Positions 61,020 to 64,000 of a stretch of 64,000 bases of DNA are shown here, one piece after another. The DNA comes from Pararge aegeria (Eukaryota > Arthropoda > Insecta > Lepidoptera > Nymphalidae), in NCBI RefSeq assembly GCF_905163445.1, contig NC_053197.1, positions 4,278,001-4,342,000 on the forward strand, given 5' to 3'. Position numbers and translations under genes: made by a program. The notes under the pieces were generated by a model that did no database searches, was not told the origin of the DNA, and saw nothing but the letters and a program-made list of their open reading frames with translations. The first letter of the stretch is position 1. Each line of letters starts with the position of its first letter.

Positions 61020-61850
61020 GGTAATAATAATTGATAGACCAAGCAGATGGCCTACTTTATATTAAGCTGAAAACCAATGCCTATGAACAGAGCAACAGTT
61101 CACAGGGCATGCAAAGAGCACGTCCTGCAACATGCCGTCCTGTGCCCATCAATTTGAGGCGTAGGTTATTATTATTTAGGTTATTATTATTATAAATGCA
61201 TTCTATCATTTATTATTTTTAATTTTTTTTTAAATTATTAACAATGCTTAGAAATAAAATAAAAACTATTAAAAATCTATAATAAAAAAAACATCCACCG
61301 CTTGCGGGGCTTTTGAATGCCAAAACAAAGGGCGGTCAGGGCACCAGAGTGAGGATCCTCCTCACAATACAGACTACTGCCTTCTGTATCCGACCCTTGA
61401 TCCAACAACCAAGCGAAAGCTTCTTAAGATGTTGGTCGAAGCTTTTCGCAACAAGACCATTGACTGAAACGACGATCGGGACAATAACGGTCGACTCAAC
61501 ATTCCACATGGCGGTAATTTCGTGAGCAAGATCCAAGTATTTAGATACTTTTTCCTTTTCAGCTTTCCCAGATAATCGTCATGTGGAATAGTACTGTCAA
61601 CAATTATTGCACGGCGCACTGATCGATCGACTAGCACTATATCAGGTCTATTAGCTGTAATATGCCTGTCAGTGTTAATCGTTCGATTATTATTATTATT
61701 ATTAGGTGTTAAGTAAGCCTCGCGTGCCTGTTATCACACCAGCAACCACGCCTTTCAGACCGGAACATAGCATTACAACAATGCCGTAGCGTCAGAAATA
61801 AGCATGAAGGTACTTCCCCGGACGAGCTGTCACAAAAAGCTCTATTAAAA
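61020..61850 (+). mobile_element. Element E copy split by LINE-R
   Basis: Start at 61030-61158 (atagaccaagcagatggcct, gagcaacagttcacagggca, catcaatttgaggcgtaggt). End at 61707-61850 (gtgttaagtaagcctcgcgt, gacgagctgtcacaaaaagc). The two are joined in normal order once 61160-61705 is removed. Confidence 0.85.
61160..61705 (-). pseudogene. LINE-R: C-terminal endonuclease-like region, frameshifted, minus strand
   Basis: The minus strand encodes NRPDIVLVDRSVRRAIIVDS, TIPHDDYLGK, then after a one-base shift near 61540 YLDLAHEITAMWNVESTVIV, PIVVSVNGLVAKSFD and QKAVVCIVRRIL. RPD followed about 15 residues later by (I)VD resembles the PD-(D/E)XK endonuclease of R2/R4-type LINEs. The 3' UTR (61200-61290) recurs at 54838-54942. 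Both copies sit in TAA/ATT repeats, the known target of R4-clade Dong elements; clade assignment is inference. Confidence 0.75.
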
Positions 61851-61924
61851 TCACTGACGTAATGAATAGGTCGGTGGCTAAAATCGTCCTTTTTTATATT
61901 ACTACAAGTTTTTTTTTTTAAATA

Positions 61925-62135
61925 CTGACTGAGTAGCGTGTTGTTCGGTTGGTAAGTAGCCCAGACAAGAGAAAATTCAGAATAAATATATTTCCTCTGT
62001 CAGCGACTTTACTTTCTACCATAAGCCTAAATTTGGGATATCGTGGTAGAAAAACAATTTATTGGTCCGACCGGGGAATCGAACCTTATGAATCCGTTGT
62101 TGAATATGCTAGCCACTAGACGGACAGATACCAGA
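61925..62135 (-). mobile_element. SINE-C-like copy, minus strand
   Basis: The minus-strand head gtccgtctagtggctagcat and B box aggttcgattccccggtcgg are well kept. The body has only cagacaagagaaaattcaga and gttggtaagtagc. Confidence 0.55.
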
Positions 62136-62834
62136 CATATTATTAAAATTATAGTTATATTTTTCTGTGGAAATATGTTTAAATTGACCCTCAATTCTAC
62201 CAGAAAAATAAAAACTAAGTTATTTAGTTTTTATTTCCTATCAAACTTTTAGTCTTTTGAATTTTACCGTTTACGGGTGCTAGGCGTGTTTTGGCAGAAG
62301 CTAAATTAACTTAGTCGTTCGAAAAACTTTTAAGTGAAGATCTTTATAGTATTTTCGAAGTTAAAACTGTCCTGGTACCTAGTTTTTATTGAAAAAGTTT
62401 GGAAAAGAAGTTATAAAATCATTCTGCGGAAACTTTTAGCTACACAATTTAGATAGGAGTTTACCAGCATAGCGGAATCGTTAATCGAAATACTGTAGAA
62501 GGCATTCGATTTTGTTATTTTTATGACATAAACAATGCATGTTTTTTTTTTGATTTGGTATAATGAACATAGAACAAAACCACTGTTGAAAAATTGAATA
62601 ATAATTATGCAAGGATTTATATATATTTTATATATTCGGTGTTTCACACCACACACATAAAATATAGCTCTTCCAAATTTCGGTAAGATTTTTGGATCTT
62701 GTAAACAAATAAATAAACAAACAAGCAAGGCACACTTTCGCACTTCCTAGTGTGGAAGCATCGCTATTGATTATTGTATTATATGTTAACTTATTAATTT
62801 TAAAATCACTGCACCAATATATAAAAAAATGGTA
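62136..62834. other. No gene seen
   Basis: A 110-codon minus-strand frame (62411-62743) is AT-driven and without motif. Confidence 0.4.
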
Positions 62835-63245
62835 ATAGCCTAGAGAGAAAAACTTCAGCCTAACCTACGAAGGGAAAACGATGGAACTTGGCACGCACTA
62901 CAAACTTTTCGGAGATAAGAACGTTTATAAATTTTCAGCAATTAAATATCACATGCACCGTGAACGAAAACATCGTGAGGAAACCTGCCTGCCTGAGAGT
63001 TCGCTATAATGTTCTCAAAGGTCTTTGTGCAGTCCACCAATCAACACTGTGCCAGCGTGGAGGACTACGGCCTTAACCCCTTCTCATTGTGTCAGGCATG
63101 CAGGTTTCCTCACGATATTTTCCTTCACCGTCGAAGTTATATTTTTAATTACTTTAAACGCACCTAACTAAGAAAATTAAGAGCTGCGTGCTCGGATTCG
63201 AACTCGGCCCGTCGGAAAGTGAAGTCGAGTATACGCTATACTATT
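62835..63245. mobile_element. Two SINE-B copies joined tail to middle, opposite orientation
   Basis: 62835-63090 reads plus: acatcgtgaggaaacctgcc, gtgccagcgtggaggactac and cttaaccccttctcattgtg. It switches at 63091 to minus: tcaggcatgcaggtttcctc, acgatattttccttcaccgt, ggattcgaactcgg and a decayed head. Confidence 0.85.
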
Positions 63246-63699
63246 TATTACATTCATTATATGAAGCGCTATCACTGCTTCATATAATGAGTATAATAAC
63301 CACTTATTAGTTAACGTGGGCGAAACCGCAGTGAATATAATGCTAAAATGATTACTATGCCGTCGTGATAGGATAAAAAACCTGTTTAAATTTGCAGTCT
63401 TAATCTTCATTACTTTAGTCAAACACTCAGTCCAAGTTGGTTCATAAACTATTTTGCACCAACATTAAGCGAGTAAGTAGTTTGTCTTTAAAAAGCCAAC
63501 CTCGGCGCTTCCCCGGTCATTAATCACGGAGCATCCGGGTTTTTGCGACTAATCCGACCATGAGATGGCTGCCCCGCAAGACTGTGCCGTGCTCTCTCAT
63601 TATTATTTTATTATAGACATCGTCCCGATGCCGCTTAAAGTTTTATCTTGAAACTGATTTTATTAGGCAGGCGTTGTTTCATTAAGAAAATACCAATTT
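63246..63699. other. Little of note
   Basis: caccggtcattaatcacgg-type block at 63515-63550 is echoed at 63957-63992. Otherwise nothing recognised. Confidence 0.4.
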
Positions 63700-63870
63700 T
63701 TTTATTCCCCTACAAGCTTCATTCTTACCTGATGTTAGTTACGATGGTAGCGGGCTATCCAGTTAGGTATATGGCAGTTTGTGCGTAACCTAATCGGTGT
63801 CTACGCGACATCGTACTGGAACGCAAACTCGCCTTGCGACACGTGTTTGTCGCTAGTGTGGTAACACGAG
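63700..63870 (-). mobile_element. SINE-C distal part, minus strand
   Basis: cctgatgttagttacgatgg, tagcgggctatccagttagg, ctacgcgacatcgtactgga, acgcaaactcgccttgcgac and gtgtttgtcgctagtgtggt. Confidence 0.8.
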
Positions 63871-64000
63871 CGACAAACAACAGATATCGTATAAGCAATT
63901 AGTACTATAATTGATCCAGAAGCTAGTCTTCAAGAAACCAAATCTGGTGATTTCCCACTCATTCTTCACGAAGCATCCGGGTTCTTGCCATTAGTTTTCA

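Noticed and set aside
1..64000. A coherent undescribed defence, biosynthetic or signalling system
   Set aside because: No cluster of co-oriented genes or linked domains exists here. The coherent signals are transposable elements and their rearrangements.

Overview
This 64-kb window is AT-rich animal nuclear DNA. It contains no host gene that I can assign with confidence. Nearly everything recognisable is transposon-derived. The repeat content points to a lepidopteran genome, probably a butterfly: abundant tRNA-headed SINEs, short Helitrons with TC...CTAG ends inserted between A and T, RTE-type LINE tails ending in (ATG)n/(TGA)n, and a LINE 3' end with a GATCGCT/AGCGATAAG stem-loop before an AATAAA-like tail. 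I cannot name the species. The family labels used here (SINE-A, -B, -C, -D, -F; element E, H, T; LINE-D, -K, -M, -R) are local to this annotation, and the families were defined by comparing copies within the window.

Layout. 1-2.8 kb: element E split by a SINE-C, a LINE-K tail and several SINEs. 2.85-6.05 kb: one LINE-K copy split by two Helitrons lying end to end; the larger carries a truncated Helitron protein, a 122-bp tandem repeat and a duplicated, inverted 3' end. 6-17 kb: SINEs, LINE-K tails, a terminal-inverted-repeat element (T), and a LINE-D fragment nested in a SINE-A at 11.0-11.7 kb. 16-17.1 kb: three short Helitrons. 17-30 kb: mostly AT-rich sequence without recognisable genes, with SINEs, RTE fragments and LINE-K remnants. 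30.3 kb: a clean hAT-type MITE with a perfect 8-bp target duplication. 31-43 kb: more SINEs, LINE tails and several perfect hairpins, plus one unassigned possible coding exon at 41.18-41.40 kb (minus). 43.8-44.5 kb: RTE reverse-transcriptase C-terminus with frameshifts. 48.4-48.8 kb: a 157-bp Helitron inside a SINE-A. 50.9-53.85 kb: the only long intact reading frame, a 929-residue endonuclease/reverse-transcriptase of a non-LTR retrotransposon (LINE-D) with its (ATT)n tail. 54-64 kb: inverted repeat pieces, LINE-R fragments in TAA repeats, RTE remnants, one more Helitron and rearranged SINE-B copies.

How the parts work together: LINE-D looks capable of encoding its own nicking and reverse-transcription activities, and a truncated relative is nested in a SINE-A. 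The SINEs have tRNA-like A/B boxes and would depend on LINE machinery in trans. The Helitrons here are non-autonomous because the only Rep/helicase-type frame is cut off before its catalytic part. I found no CRISPR array, rRNA, true tRNA gene or operon-like cluster, and no convincing undescribed system. The most unusual structure is the Helitron at 3151-5751.
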